Of a stretch of DNA of 64,000 nucleotides, positions 27,378 through 39,100 are shown piece by piece. Source of the DNA: Fomes fomentarius (Eukaryota > Basidiomycota > Agaricomycetes > Polyporales > Polyporaceae). The stretch is from contig JABYQN010000002.1 of the NCBI GenBank assembly GCA_022606135.1, positions 1,612,001 to 1,676,000 on the forward strand. The letters run 5' to 3'. The translations under genes were made by a program, and so were the position numbers. Position 1 is the first letter of the stretch. Every line of letters starts with the position of its first letter. The notes under the pieces were generated by a model that was not told the origin of the DNA, did no database searches, and saw only the letters and a program-made list of their open reading frames with translations.

Positions 27378-28165
27378 ATTTTGTTCTTTACTGCAGCATA
27401 TCATCGACATCTCTCCATGACGTATCTCTATCATTGCAATCCGTCTTTCGCATTTCATTCCATCTTGCAGCGTCACTCGACCTGTTGTCACTCCTTTGCA
27501 CGATACATTCCAAGCATCTGATTTCACATAGAACAAGCATACCTCGCAGGATCATCTATTAGCAAGCAACCGGCATGGACATTCCCCCATATCGCACTCC
27601 CATATTTACGCAAACATTCTTTCTTTATTGCTCCTTATTCCCGTCATCTGCCCAATCTCACCTGCCAGCACGTGCCAGCCGCCGCTTTCAATGTAACAGT
27701 AGCCCTTCGTTTCATGTCGGCATATATGTGCCAGTAGTAGTTATACGTACCTGTCATTGTCACTGCGATCCATGGTAGTAGCAATACCATTGTGTTGACA
27801 AACTCTCGAGGAGCGCTGTTCCAGCGAACATGGAAGGGTCGTATTGAACGATATTTACCAGTGCATCCACAGCAGACTTTGGGTTGCTGTTCATATGATG
27901 CGACAAGCTTCGCATGTTGAAGTCGACGTGTCTCGAAAAAGCTGAAAAGGATATGCAGTGGTGACACATGACGGCCCGTGGTGGAGAGTGGGTCATGCGC
28001 TCGAGAAGGTCTGGGGCAAGAGCGAAGTTCAACTAGCACACAAACACCCGTCTAGCGAGACAATAGTGTATCATTGATTTTGCAGTAGGATTACTAAATA
28101 AATATAAGCATACGGTCGAGAGAAGATAAGAAGAACGTACACTAGGGTGAACACTATGTAGAGTC
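27378..28165. other. Convergent 3' region, possible small minus-strand frame
   Basis: This is the shared 3' space of the Pumilio and COX6 genes. A 90-codon minus-strand frame at 27760-28032 reads with protein-like stretches (VDALVNIVQYDPSMFAGTAL) but has no family match I know and no ATG context that stands out. It could be part of a 3' UTR. Confidence 0.4.
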
Positions 28166-28627
28166 TCACGACGAAGTGTAGAGCTCCTCCCTGATCTGGA
28201 TACCTGTAGGCACACTGTTGGCATGCGCCGGATTGAAGTGGAGCAGAGGCAACGTACCAAGTTCCTCGCGGAGGGGCTTGAGCTCATCCAAGTACTGCTG
28301 GTACTGCTGGGTGTTCTCGACCTTCTCCTTGATACCATCAAACACCCTGACGGCGGTAGCGTAGTCGTTCACGCGACGGGCAGCCCGGACAGCGGCCTCA
28401 ATGACAGAGGGCGCGGGGACGAGGTCGTGGGCGAAACAATTGTTGAGACCACGCTGGACCTCGAAGAGGTCCTGGGCCGACTGGAAGAAGTTGACGTAGC
28501 GTTCCGTGAAGGACTCGAACGTCTCCGCGCCGTGCGAGCTGGACGAGGGGCGAGCGAACGCGGGGGCGACGCGAGTCGCGACGGGGCGAGCACGGAGGAG
28601 AGAGGACGCAAGCTGAGCACGCAACAT
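28166..28627 (-). CDS. COX6: Cytochrome c oxidase subunit 6 (mammalian Va)
   Basis: Nuclear-encoded structural subunit of mitochondrial complex IV. The N-terminus is a classic presequence (MLRAQLASSLLRARPVATRV, Arg-rich, no acids). The mature part starts near HGAETFESFTERYVNFFQSA and carries the family signature DLFEVQRGLNNCFAHDLVPA and the tetratricopeptide-like helices to YLDELKPLREELG. A 54-nt in-frame intron at 28204-28257 (donor GTACGT, acceptor CTACAG on the minus strand) should be removed, joining REELG to IQIREELYTSS and giving 135 residues; unspliced it would be 153. The gene is divergent from the RRM gene. Confidence 0.93.
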   Translation of the reverse strand: MLRAQLASSLLRARPVATRVAPAFARPSSSSHGAETFESFTERYVNFFQSAQDLFEVQRGLNNCFAHDLVPAPSVIEAAVRAARRVNDYATAVRVFDGIKEKVENTQQYQQYLDELKPLREELGTLPLLHFNPAHANSVPTGIQIREELYTSS

Positions 28628-29069
28628 GGTCGGAGTAGGGAGGCAAGGAGGGTGCTATGATACTTGGCGGCGGAGAGGTCGTTGGTGTCACGAAGAAAAG
28701 GCGGGCGGAGAGGGCACGACCGGGCGCGGCTCAGCCGAGGCTCAATTCATCACGGCCAGCCGGTCCAGTCCGACTCGCGCTTGCACCCTGGTTCGACCGT
28801 CTCTGCGCAGAGACACGTCCGCTGTCTGTGCATATATTCGCTGTGTGCTACGCGAGAGACTTTGCACGCAATGAACACGTCTATGCGGCCGCTGCGGGCG
28901 ACGGCGAACGTGCAAAGACGGGCTCGGGAGCGGGGCGCCCGGGAGTGTGGCTCTGTTTGGGCAGCTGGGGGCTCGTTTAAAGGGCGCGGGGCGTTCTCCC
29001 ACCCAGCTCAGACCCAGCTGTCACTCGCCCTCTCGACACCAGCCCCGCCCAGCAGCAACACACGCAAGC
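28628..29069. promoter_or_regulatory. Divergent promoter, COX6 / RRM protein
   Basis: 442 bp between the ATG of COX6 and the first candidate ATG of the RRM gene. It holds a TTTAAAGG string at about 28977, 90 bp before the ATG at 29070, and GC-rich blocks. The 500 bp after 29070 are CT-rich and look like a leader or a long first intron. Confidence 0.5.
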
Positions 29070-29571
29070 ATGGATGACGGTACGTCTTCAGCATCCGCCC
29101 CCCGCGACGAGGACAACGAGATTTCGCCTCTGTGTGCTTCCTCTCTCGCACCCTCGCCCACCAGTTGGAACGCTCAGCGCCAGCTATGTTTTCCGCCATA
29201 GCACGTCCGGCCTTCAGCCTTATAGTTGACGACTTTCGCCCGCGCGAGTCTCTTTGCGTTGTGTTTCCGATACCGCTCTTGTCGCCTGTTGGCTGAAGGC
29301 CTTCACACGCCGGCGAGCCCGAGCAGCAGCATTCGTGCCAGTGTCGACGTCGACGCGTCTATTCCCAGCTTCCCCTTCGCTTCGCTCCGCCCCGACCGCG
29401 TCTCTGCGCGCCTTGGCAGTGCGTCTCTCCTTCTGGTGGTGTCGTCTCTTTTCGCGTCACCGTCCGTCCCTCCAAGCATACCAGTCCCTCGACGTCCAGT
29501 AACACGACCTGACCTTGTTTCCACCCCTTCCCCCTTGTCTATCTCCGTCATCAGCCTGGCAGTCTCAAGAT

Positions 29572-30528
29572 ATGGCCCCTCCCAGCAACGGGGGTGGCAT
29601 CAGTATCCCCACCTCCGACCCTGCTCTGAACAACGGCCCCCCTAACGATGAACAGTCATGGAACAGCGGCGGTCGGTCTCCCCCTCGTGGAGGGGAACCT
29701 CCTCGTCGGTCTAGCCGTAGCAGGAGCCCGGGTCGACAACCTGAAAAGTGCGGATTTTGTCTCCGTTGTTGCACAGGCGCTGATATCTGTCAGGAACGGT
29801 AGCACAAATCCCGGGAACAACCTCCACGTCTCCGGCCTCAGTCACAAGGTAGACACGCGCGACCTCGAGCAGGCGTTCGCAAAGATCGGCCGGGTGAGCA
29901 AGCTTCTCTTTGTAGCATGTTGCATATGGTGCTGAGTTGTTCTATATAGGTCAAGAAGGCCCAGGTGATGTATGATCCTCACAGCCGCGAATCTCGCGGC
30001 TTTGGGTTTGTTACGATGGAGTCTGCTGAAGAGGCAGATGCCGCGATTACTGCTATGAATGGTGCTGAAGTTATGGGCAAGACTATTTCAGTTGAAAAGG
30101 TATGCATCACCGCCATTGTCCCGTTCTCTGCCTCAACTCTATTGCGACAGGCGCGACGTGGCCGTGCGAGGACTCCCACCCCCGGCCGTTACTATGGGCC
30201 ACCGAAGAGGAACGAATGTGGGCTTCTGTGATGTTCATCATTCACTGGTGACGTGTTGACGTTATTTTCAGTCGAGCGTCCCTACGACCCTCGCCCGTAC
30301 GATAGCCGGTACTCTCGTGGTGGTGGTGGTGGCGGCGGCGGCGGCGGTGGTGGCGGCAGATACGACGACTACCCTCGCCGGCCGCGACACGACGACGACT
30401 ACCGAGGAGGAGGCCGCGACTACGAACGTGGTGGTGGCTACGGACGCGACTACGACCGGGGTGGCTATAGCGGCGGCGGCGGCGGTGGCCGCGACTACGA
30501 GCGCCGTTACGATGATCGCCGCTACTGA
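29572..30528 (+). CDS. RRM protein, Tra2/SR-like with Gly-rich tail
   Basis: The protein opens MAPPSNGGGISIPTSDPA, followed by an Arg/Ser patch (PPRRSSRSRSPGRQ) and one RRM. RNP2 is LHVSGL, helix 1 is TRDLEQAFAKIGRV, and RNP1 is RGFGFVTM, followed by AEEADAAITAMNGAEVMGK. The tail has RGRARTPTPGRYYGPPKR and a long Gly/Arg/Tyr/Asp region with about 13 consecutive Gly and repeated RDYERGGG units, ending DDRRY. This order fits transformer-2-like splicing regulators or glycine-rich SR-type proteins acting in the nucleus. Introns lie near 29750, 29896-29950, 30102-30150 and 30220-30270. The true start may be the ATG at 29070 (MDD), joined over a ~490-nt intron (acceptor CTCAAG before 29570) to give MDDDMAPPS. 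Confidence 0.88.
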
Positions 30529-31544
30529 GGTGTACGCTGGCCGGCCGGTGAAAGGCTCGTGCTGAAAGGCATAGCGTATAAGACAGACACGCAACATGGA
30601 CTGAGTTCGTGTGGCTGTAAGATCCAGCAAAATTCTCTGCTTCTGTCATGTCGCTCTTCGTCTAATATCGGGTATCATATGTTGCTTTCGCTGTCGTTGT
30701 TCTTACCTCACATGTATCACGTTCTTCGACAAACATCAGTAGAATGAAGTACTTGCACTGGCACACCTAGTGTGTGGGTGCTATTAGAACAATGTATGTC
30801 AGCTCGGTGCCCTTCACTTGGCTCAAGAAGCGCCGCCAATTCCCTTTTGTGAGGATCTGCGAGACGAAGACTCCGAAGAGGGTGTGCTAGCGGGCGGAGC
30901 TTGTCTCCGGAGGACTGTGCTGCGATGGTGGCGACTGTCGGACCGGTCGGACGTGTGGTGAGTCGAAGTTGCCTGTTTCGCTCGCATTCTAGAGGGCATG
31001 GAGTTGCGGAAGGAGGTGCGTGGAGATTAGCTCGTAGGTCCCCACGGGGTATCTGCCAGCGGTGGCGGCGGCGTTGTTATGAGAATCACCAAGTAGCTGG
31101 CCTATAGAACTAACCCTGCTCAGCCATACGCATTCATCATGCGGTTGCTCATCAAGAGGGTTCGATCACTCTCTCTCTCTCTGTCGGTTATGCCATTATT
31201 CTTTCGCGCAAAACCGCCAACACCGGACTGGCAGCTATTCGATGACGTCATACGCCAGGAGTCTACGAGCGGGTGCAGGTGTTGAAGTTCGAGGGGAGCC
31301 GAGCATATATTGCGTTTGGCTATGCTCTTACTAAGCATGTCCATATCGGGTACGTACTACGAGACTGTCTGATACGTACCATCCCCAAGGTGAGACAATG
31401 TTGCACGCTTGCGAAGATCGACCGAAACAGTACCGTGCTCTTCTTGACGAAAATTTGGCGTCTATAGGCGCCTGCGTCGTGAGCGGTGACAGGGATCGAC
31501 ACTGTAGTCAAGAGTGGAGCACACATATCGATACTTGAACGGGA
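30529..31544. other. Intergenic, no gene seen
   Basis: 3' UTR of the RRM gene and about 700 bp without recognisable coding content. A short (CT) microsatellite lies at about 31170-31188. A GTTCGATC string beside it looked like a tRNA B box, but no cloverleaf could be built. Confidence 0.5.
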
Positions 31545-31723
31545 GGAACACTACAAGAAGCCAAGAATATGACGATACAGTGTACAGTATTTGAATCCAA
31601 GACAAGAAGTTCAGATCAGCGTCACAATTTTGAGCTATAGGAGCACTACAAGAGGCCACGAATTGTACAGTTTCTGGATCCAAGAAGTTCAGATCAACTT
31701 GTTTGTAAATGCTCACAATTTTC
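31545..31723. repeat. Diverged tandem duplication across a gene 3' end
   Basis: Two units of about 85-95 bp are recognisable, 31545-31632 and 31640-31723. They share blocks in the same order: GGARCACTACAAGARGCCA, CARGAAGTTCAGATCA and CTCACAATTTT or GTCACAATTTT, with small indels between. The second unit overlaps the stop codon and last codons of the Fe2OG-like gene 31713-35776, so a segment including its 3' end seems to have been copied downstream. Confidence 0.7.
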
Positions 31724-34700
31724 TGCGCTTGGCGGGGGGTTCCACGTCCACCGTGTTGCTACCTCTAGATAGAGACTGGGATGGAGGACGGGCAGGCAAG
31801 CTCGATACGTGGCCCCGCTGCATATGCGCAGGTACCGTACGTCCTGCTTGAGAAGGACCACCTGTGGAGTTCGGCGTGCCTGTGGGACATCCGGATGTAA
31901 CAGGTCCAGGGCTGACCACAGGTGCGCGCTCGGAGAGCGCGGCCATGATAGTTGTGTAATCCTCCCCCAATACTGCACGCAACTCCGTATCATCATCACT
32001 GATCATCTTCAGGAGTTCCAAGCCGGTAGCCTGCTCCCGTAACCAACGTTTGTGAGCCATGATGCTATCGGCCTTCTTCACCTGCAGAAAATAGAACGTT
32101 GTACAACGTTGTACTCAGTATATCGAATGTACCTCCAAACGATTAAGTGTAGGCCTACCATCAGTCCTTGTTTCTCGAACTTGACGGTTGACGGGACTGC
32201 TTTCCAAAGGGCGACTTCTGCAGCGTACTGCTGGAGCATCCTTTCGAGATGCTTCTTGCTCGTCCCGAGGTTCTTCCAGGTCTTCTTCTCGGCTGGGTCG
32301 TGCAATAGAAATTCGCGGACGGAAGCACAATTCTCGCACTTCGCATTGCAATTCCAGCGCTCCACGGAAGAAAGCAGCGCCTTCCTATCATCGACGCGAG
32401 GGATGGGGCCCATGACGGTCGTAAGCCAATGCATCATGATCGAGCGAAGGGTGGTCGCGAAGTACGGCGAGGCTGCGGAAAGGTTGTTCTTTGCAAGAAC
32501 GGTACATATTGAGCACAAGAGAGGGGATAGGCATTTCTTCACGTAGTCCTCCGTCACAACCATGGACGGTTTGAGTACTCGCTCAAAGAGGAATGTACAT
32601 GCCTCCGGCACTTCTAGGATCACCGGATACTCCACGGCCTCCACGGAGGTGAGGTCCTTCTCGGGCACTGCAGCAGCCCACCTTTTGAGTAAGGAGAGAG
32701 ACATCGTATGGTACATTGAGCCAATCTGTGAGCGCCTGGAGTGCATCTCGTTGAGTAACACGCAGAGGGGGTCTTCGTGTACAAGCTTCGCTTCAAGACA
32801 TGGAACAATGCTATACCGGGTTCGAGGGGTGGTGAGCATCATGATGGTCCCACTGCTCGGCAAAGATACATACCAGGTGTTCAACATAGGCCACTGCTGA
32901 CCGATGGCTATGGTCCTCAGGGCGGATGAGAGGTCATCGGTGGTAACCCCGGCTAGCTTGGTCTCCACACCACGAAGCCAGAGCAAAACGGCGTTGCGAC
33001 ATAACTCTGTAAGGCCCGCAATATCTTGATTGCCTTTGCTGTCGACGACATACGCAACGAGAGGGAAAAGGACAGTAGATGCGGAACTAGTGGGTGCGTC
33101 TGGTAATGTGCTCATGTCCTTGGCCTTGGCGAGAACTAAGCTCAGCAGCTGGTCGTCGGCGAGGTAAAGACATCCTTGGGCATAAAGTTGAGCTTGAGAT
33201 GTCGATTCCGAATCGGGAGGAGCAGCGAGGATGTCAATCTGGGGAAGAGCAAGATCCAGCAGCTCACGGGTCATGCGATGTATGGTCTCTTGAGGAAGCA
33301 ATGTAGACATTTCGTCCTGCAGGAAGACAACGTAATTGAGCAACGTAGAGCAGTCCGCGTTCGACTTAAGCATTGGAAAGATCCTGTGCGTTGTGCTTTT
33401 GAACAAAACCCGATGACATCGAGGCCTAATAGGCACGTACCGTCGCTCAAGGAGGTCCAACCCGACATCTCGTTTCATCACGAGCGTTGTCAGTGCTTCG
33501 TATTCGCGATTATCCGACACCTTCAGCATGTCGTAAGTCTTGACCTTTTTATCGACGATCCATAAAAGCACGGTAGTAGATAGTTGAGGAGAATCTTGAG
33601 CACCCGACCACTCCTCGAAGTCGTCCAAGAACTCAAGAACGTTGACGACGGAAAGGTCTCTCTCCAGCGCTTCCGCTATGCTAGATGAAACGTGACGATC
33701 ATTAACGAGCCAGGCTTGTGTCGTTCTGTTGCTCACCAATGCTCTACAGGTGGTGGAAAGCCAAACCGGGCCACGGCACTATAGATGTTATCCTCGCCGA
33801 GCGCAAGTAGTGACTGCTCGGCATCGCATAACTTCACCGTCCGAAGCCACAACGAGAGGTCATTCCACATTATTGCGACGGAACAGACGCAGGACACGAT
33901 CATCTCGCAGTGCAATGGGCCTGCGCGCGCGAGAATGTCTTCTACGAGCTTCAAGTCTTTGGGAGAGGGTTCGGTGGCATTGCGTGCACGCAGTCGGTTG
34001 CACGCGTCTGTGAAGCCGTCAGGTCCATCTATCAACTCGAAACGAGCCCAGTGTGGAAATAGAACGATGACAGTCCTGAAATAGCCTAGCAAATAGTCAG
34101 AACGTCGGAAGAAGGCACATAGTGCTTTACGCACTTCGCACGGAGATACCATCATACTCCTGTCTCATCTTGTTAGCTTCATATGTGTAATCTATACCAA
34201 ACGGCGTACTCACATCATCCAATACTGTGTCGGGCTCAGACGATGTCACCTGATCTACCAAATGGGAAGGTACGCCTTCTTTCCCAAGGTCGAATTTCAG
34301 CTTTGCTTGAATGAAAGTTCCATCTAGCTCGACGAGTGATTCGATGGTGACAGTCTCGTCCTGTATCTCCGGTTCATCATCATCCGTATCCGTGACGAGC
34401 CAGACGCTTTGAATGCAAGTGAGTTGGGCTAGACCGAGCGTGAACCCGTGCAGCTTTCCGACGTTGTGCAGGAGAGCCACCAAACGCGCGTCCTCGTTGG
34501 TGAGCATATCGTGCCGAAGGTCGGAATCCTTCGGATACTTGTTATTCAGGAGGAAAACGAGCTTTGTCGGAAGGTCTGCCTCCTTGCCTCTGGCAGCGTT
34601 CCATTCGTCCATTGTCTGGCGGAGACGGGAAACTATCTCATCCTGTGAAGAAAGCCTCGGAACTAGACAATCGGCCGTGTGAATGACGTTGTAGCAAAGC

Positions 34701-35776
34701 GCCAATTGGTGTCCTTCCGTGATCACGGCGAGCTCTGGAGTAGCACCTGCGCCCCAGCAGAGAACTGTTGTATCCGTCAGGCTACTCGTGCTATAGTCAT
34801 ATGTCTCTAAACGATCGCCGTATTTGACGGATAGCGCCCCACCACTAAATTCTGATGGGAGGACAATGATGACGGTAGCGAGCACAGCGGCGCTTTGATT
34901 TGCACTGCATAGATCGATTGAGTGACAAACTGGAGGACAAACCGTGGATACTGACACGATGTCGAGACAGGGAAGACTGAGATATCATGAGCTTCTTATT
35001 GACTATTTCTGAGTAAATGTCCAACGTACCTCGAACTAGCTTCCGTGATGAATGCCTTGAAGAGCTCGGAGCGCGGTTTGCTCTTATCGTAGACTACTCC
35101 GAGAGCTTCACATATATTGGTAACGATCTTATTGAGGAAAAATGGCCACCGATGATTACGAAACTGAACCTGACATAATTGTCGTGAGCTGTCTTCAAGC
35201 TCCTGAGAGAATGAACATACCTTGCTTCCGTCTATCGCCCAGACAGTCATCTGCGCCATAACATGCTCAACAGAATGCTTCCCGCCTCCCGTCCAGTCCT
35301 TCAATGCTGCGGCTTCTCGAGTACTCAGCGGGAGGCCTAGTGTGCCGAAACCTTCGATGTGAAGCCCTGGATTGGGACAATCTGGGTATGTGTGCTTATA
35401 GGAAAAACCCCCCGTGACGCCTGATTTCTCAGAAACAATAGCCGAGATAGTCGACTGCATGGTACAATTTCAGAAAAACGAAACGTAGGGTCATATACGC
35501 ATGCTGAGTCTGCGTACCCGAATGCCTCCTGGGCCCAAGTTCTCGGCTACAGAATCTGAATCTGAAGCAGACGTGGCTATACCAAAGGTACGATGGCCAT
35601 GAGAACTTCAGAAAGTAGCGCAGGTCCAAATCACTCACCATCCAACAACTCAGACGAGCCACGTCGGACTTCGGCTTTGGAAGTTGGTGAGCAGCGTGGT
35701 GCCGACCCTGAGGACGGGAGGTACAGTTCAAAGTCAGCAATGAGTTGCAACCAAAGCTCAAAACCTCACCGCCCAT
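31713..35776 (-). CDS. Fe2OG-oxygenase-like protein, catalytic residues lost
   Basis: Large multi-exon gene, about 1,150-1,200 residues. Tiny first exons spell MGGSAPRC, a Ser/Asp patch (TSASDSDSVAEN), then the N-terminal domain (CPNPGLHIEGFGTLGLPLS). The double-stranded beta-helix follows: TVIIVLPSEFSGGALSVKYG and TDTTVLCWGAGATPELAVIT. Next come YFRTVIVLFPHW, a long helical region, a small Cys cluster (CNAKCENCASVREFL) and a basic tail PPAKRRKL. Compared with the neighbour at 36163-40290, the distal His is Pro (ATPEL), the 2-oxoglutarate Arg is Gln (EGHQLAL), and the His of H-x-D is Cys or Ser depending on splicing of the micro-exon. The frame is otherwise intact over 4 kb, so this looks like a maintained pseudoenzyme. 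The start rests on in-phase splicing of two short exons between 35480 and 35776. Confidence 0.82.
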
Positions 35777-36162
35777 TGTGATAGAAGCCTACTGCAACAA
35801 GCAGAAACAGAGGTGAACAGGGTGCTGGCCAAGTTACACGTTGAATAAGCGCGCGGCGTGATTGTAAGAGCTATGTACAGTAACTTATTGACTCGTTTCA
35901 GGCTCATCCTGGTGGCTTCACTTAACATTGACAATCTCCATCTCCGTTGCTGAATATGTCAAATAGATGATAGTCAATCTTTTCCTATCATAGTCCATGC
36001 AGACATCGAGACTCAATCTCAGTCAGTACTCCGAAGCCCTTAGCCACTAAACAACAGAGCCGAGGACATCCCAGTTGAGTGCTGCTGATAATGACACATC
36101 AAGCAGGTCGTGTACCACATCATTCCGTTCTTTTCTCTAAGACTCTCTTCCCCTCTGCCAAA
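35777..36162. other. Spacer between the two tandem paralogues
   Basis: 386 bp, AT-richer than the genes. It serves as promoter of the downstream gene and 3' flank of the upstream one, both on the minus strand. No TATA box in a convincing position. Confidence 0.5.
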
Positions 36163-39100
36163 TTAAGGCTTCTTTTGCCGTTTCTTTGCACCATGCGTCC
36201 CAACGTCCTCTTCTCCCCCCAGCCGTCTCTTCTTCCCATTGGGAGGAAGCTCGGTGAACGAGGGACCCGCAGCTTGGCCTGGATGCTGGCTACGACTAGC
36301 ACTCCCAACGGCGGTCTGAGGAGGTGCGGTGGGTAGCGCTAGTACACCGAATACTCTCCCATATTCTGTGCCTAGGATCACTTGCTGTTCGGCGAGTTCT
36401 GTGGCAATGCTATGCAGGAGCAGCGCGCCTTCATTCTGATTAGCGGTCCACCGTACAGGAGCCACCACATTGTCGTTCTTCTTGATCTACTACACGTCAA
36501 AACGAGGAGCACATTAGTGTAGAGGGAAAAGACATACCGTCAATCCCTGAGGCCTGGATTGAACAGTCCACCAAGTAGAGATTGACATCGCGTGGTTACG
36601 GAGGAACTTCTCGAGATGTGTGCGACGGACAGCGCCCAGAGCAGGAAACGTCTTCGTCTGCTCCGGATCCGAAGAGAGGAACTGACGAACTTGGGGGCAG
36701 TCGATGCAATCGCATCTCCAAGTCCCGAGCGTCTGGAGCTGATTGGGCACTGTGTCGGTAGGTTTGGGGCCTAACACCTTGTCCACCCATTCCAGGAGGA
36801 GGTTCCGGAGCAGCGGAGCGAATTCGGGGGAAGAGACACGTAGCCTGTGTTTCTGTAGGAGCTTTTGGAGCTCACATAGAAGTGGTCCGCTGTAGAACTT
36901 GACATAGCCGCTCTCCATTCTCCGGCCATTCAGGAAGCGACGAAGTAAAATCGCGCCAGCCTCGGGAGCTTTCATCTTCAGACAGTATTCGAGTGCGTCG
37001 ATCACCGCCTTGACGTGATGGAGGGGCTCGTTTTGCTTGAAATCAGCGATGGGAAGGGGAGCCTTGTTGGCATATTGTTTCAGAAGCCGTTGTACGGCTA
37101 CCTCGAGGCTATGCTTCGCGGTGGACTTCATACTGGCGCGGAGATCTTTCACGACTTTTTGTATTGTGGGCGCATCGAGGTTCAGTTGCTCCAATGCAGG
37201 CAGAATCCTGAAACGGAATATCAGCTTCATAAGTATAATCGCATGTAAGAAAACATACTTCGTGAGAATGAGATCAGAATGTCCTAGCACAGTTACGCTC
37301 TTCATGAGCGACAGGAGTTCACGTTGGGTGCCCACATGGAAGACTGCACGAGGATTCGACAACTCTGCTTCCGCGAATGATTCTACAGCCGTCTGGCAGA
37401 ATGCAGCCAAGTCCGGAAGTGAACGGCCCTGGGGACGTGAGCTTGCTATCTCCACGAGGCAGTCGAGGACAGATATGAGGACCTCGCGATTGAGCCTGTA
37501 TAGATGAGTATCCGGGAGTGCGACCTTGTGGAGCACTGCCGGAAGGAGCTCCTCGCAGTCCAGTTCGACGCACGCCCTGATGTAAGCTTTGGCCACATCG
37601 GACGGGCTCGAGTATCCGTAAGGTGACCAACCATAGATGTCCATATCAGTAATTGCGCGATTGAGTAGACCCTTCGCTATTTCTGTTCGCTCATCATGGG
37701 AAATACCATCGACTTTGGACAGGGACAATGCAAACAGAGGCAGATCGGCTCCATGACACTGCCTTTGTACCTGGGGGATCACCCTGACAAAAAATTAGTC
37801 AACAGTACTTGGGACCTATAGGAATGCGCCTCACGTGTTCTCGAGCAAATCGACCCCACCATGCACAATGGCCAGGGCGACGAGAGTATCTCTATCCTCA
37901 CTGACAGAGAGCGACAGGTTCTCAAAGTGCTGGATCCGATGTCTGAAAATCCAATCCTTGACAACCCGAGTGACTGCGCTCGGATTCTGAGCTATAGTCC
38001 ATGTCTCGAAGTCTTCCAAGAAGCGTAACACCCCGACGTCGGACTCGTCCTCATCCAGTATCTTCTTCAAACTATGCAACCATGTGAATCATGAGACCGC
38101 TTTACGCGGTGGCAATCGACTTACTCGTCACGGATCTTGTCAAACCCGAAGGCGTTCACCGCATCTCCGACCCCGCCCTTGATGGTCGCGTTTGCAAGTG
38201 GTCCGATGATACCTCGCTTCTTGATGGCCTTTATCCATAGCGCAGGATCCTTCCACCGACATGCGGTACGGCAAATAGTCAATGCTAAGTCGGACCACTC
38301 TGTTTTATCGGCTTCGCCGTGGCGATCCAGCAACAACTGAACTAGGTCTCGCTCGCCGTCGCTAGGCTCCGTGGTAATGGACTTTCCGAGTTGCTCGCGA
38401 GCGTACTTGAACGCGTTATCGCCATGGACAAGGGCGAGATTTGATCGCGACGGCCAGATGACGAGTACCGTGCGAAGATAAACTGAGAGATTCGGGTCAG
38501 AGAGCTACGGTAATGGATGAGACTGGAACTTTGCTCACTTCTATCTATGTTTGCGCCTTCCTGTAGGTATTTGAGTTCATAGAGTACCGTAGTGCACGAT
38601 GCCTTGACTCACGTTCCCCATGTATCCTCCATGATCTCGCTCGTCGTCGTATCCGCCCGCAACAATCTCAGAGGCAAGCTTGTCGGGAATGACTTCTGCA
38701 CCGGGATCGAATTTGAACGTGGGCGCGAGACGCTTGCCATCAAGGTCGACTAGATTCCGTATGACGACCGAAGTCTCGTTCACGCCAGCCCACAGAGCGT
38801 TTCCATCGCGATCTTCCTCGTATCCAAAGCCATGCTCGATACACTTCAGACTCGCGAGACCTAGATGGAAGCCCAGCGGTCGCGCGATGCTATCGAGCGT
38901 CGAGACTAGTTGCGCATCAGCACCCTTGAGCGCGCTGCCAGTGAGGTTCGCCTGTGAGTACTTGTGACTGAGCAGGTAGACGATCTTTTTCGGAGCGTCC
39001 TCGCCGTCTTTCCACAAACGTAAGATTTCCCCTAGACGCGCAGATAGCCGACTTTGGGATGATACGGCAGGGCGGAGTGACTTGGTCGTATGGACCAAGT

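Noticed and set aside
31094..31190. Possible tRNA (GTTCGATC box)
   Set aside because: No acceptor stem, D-arm or anticodon arm can be paired around it.
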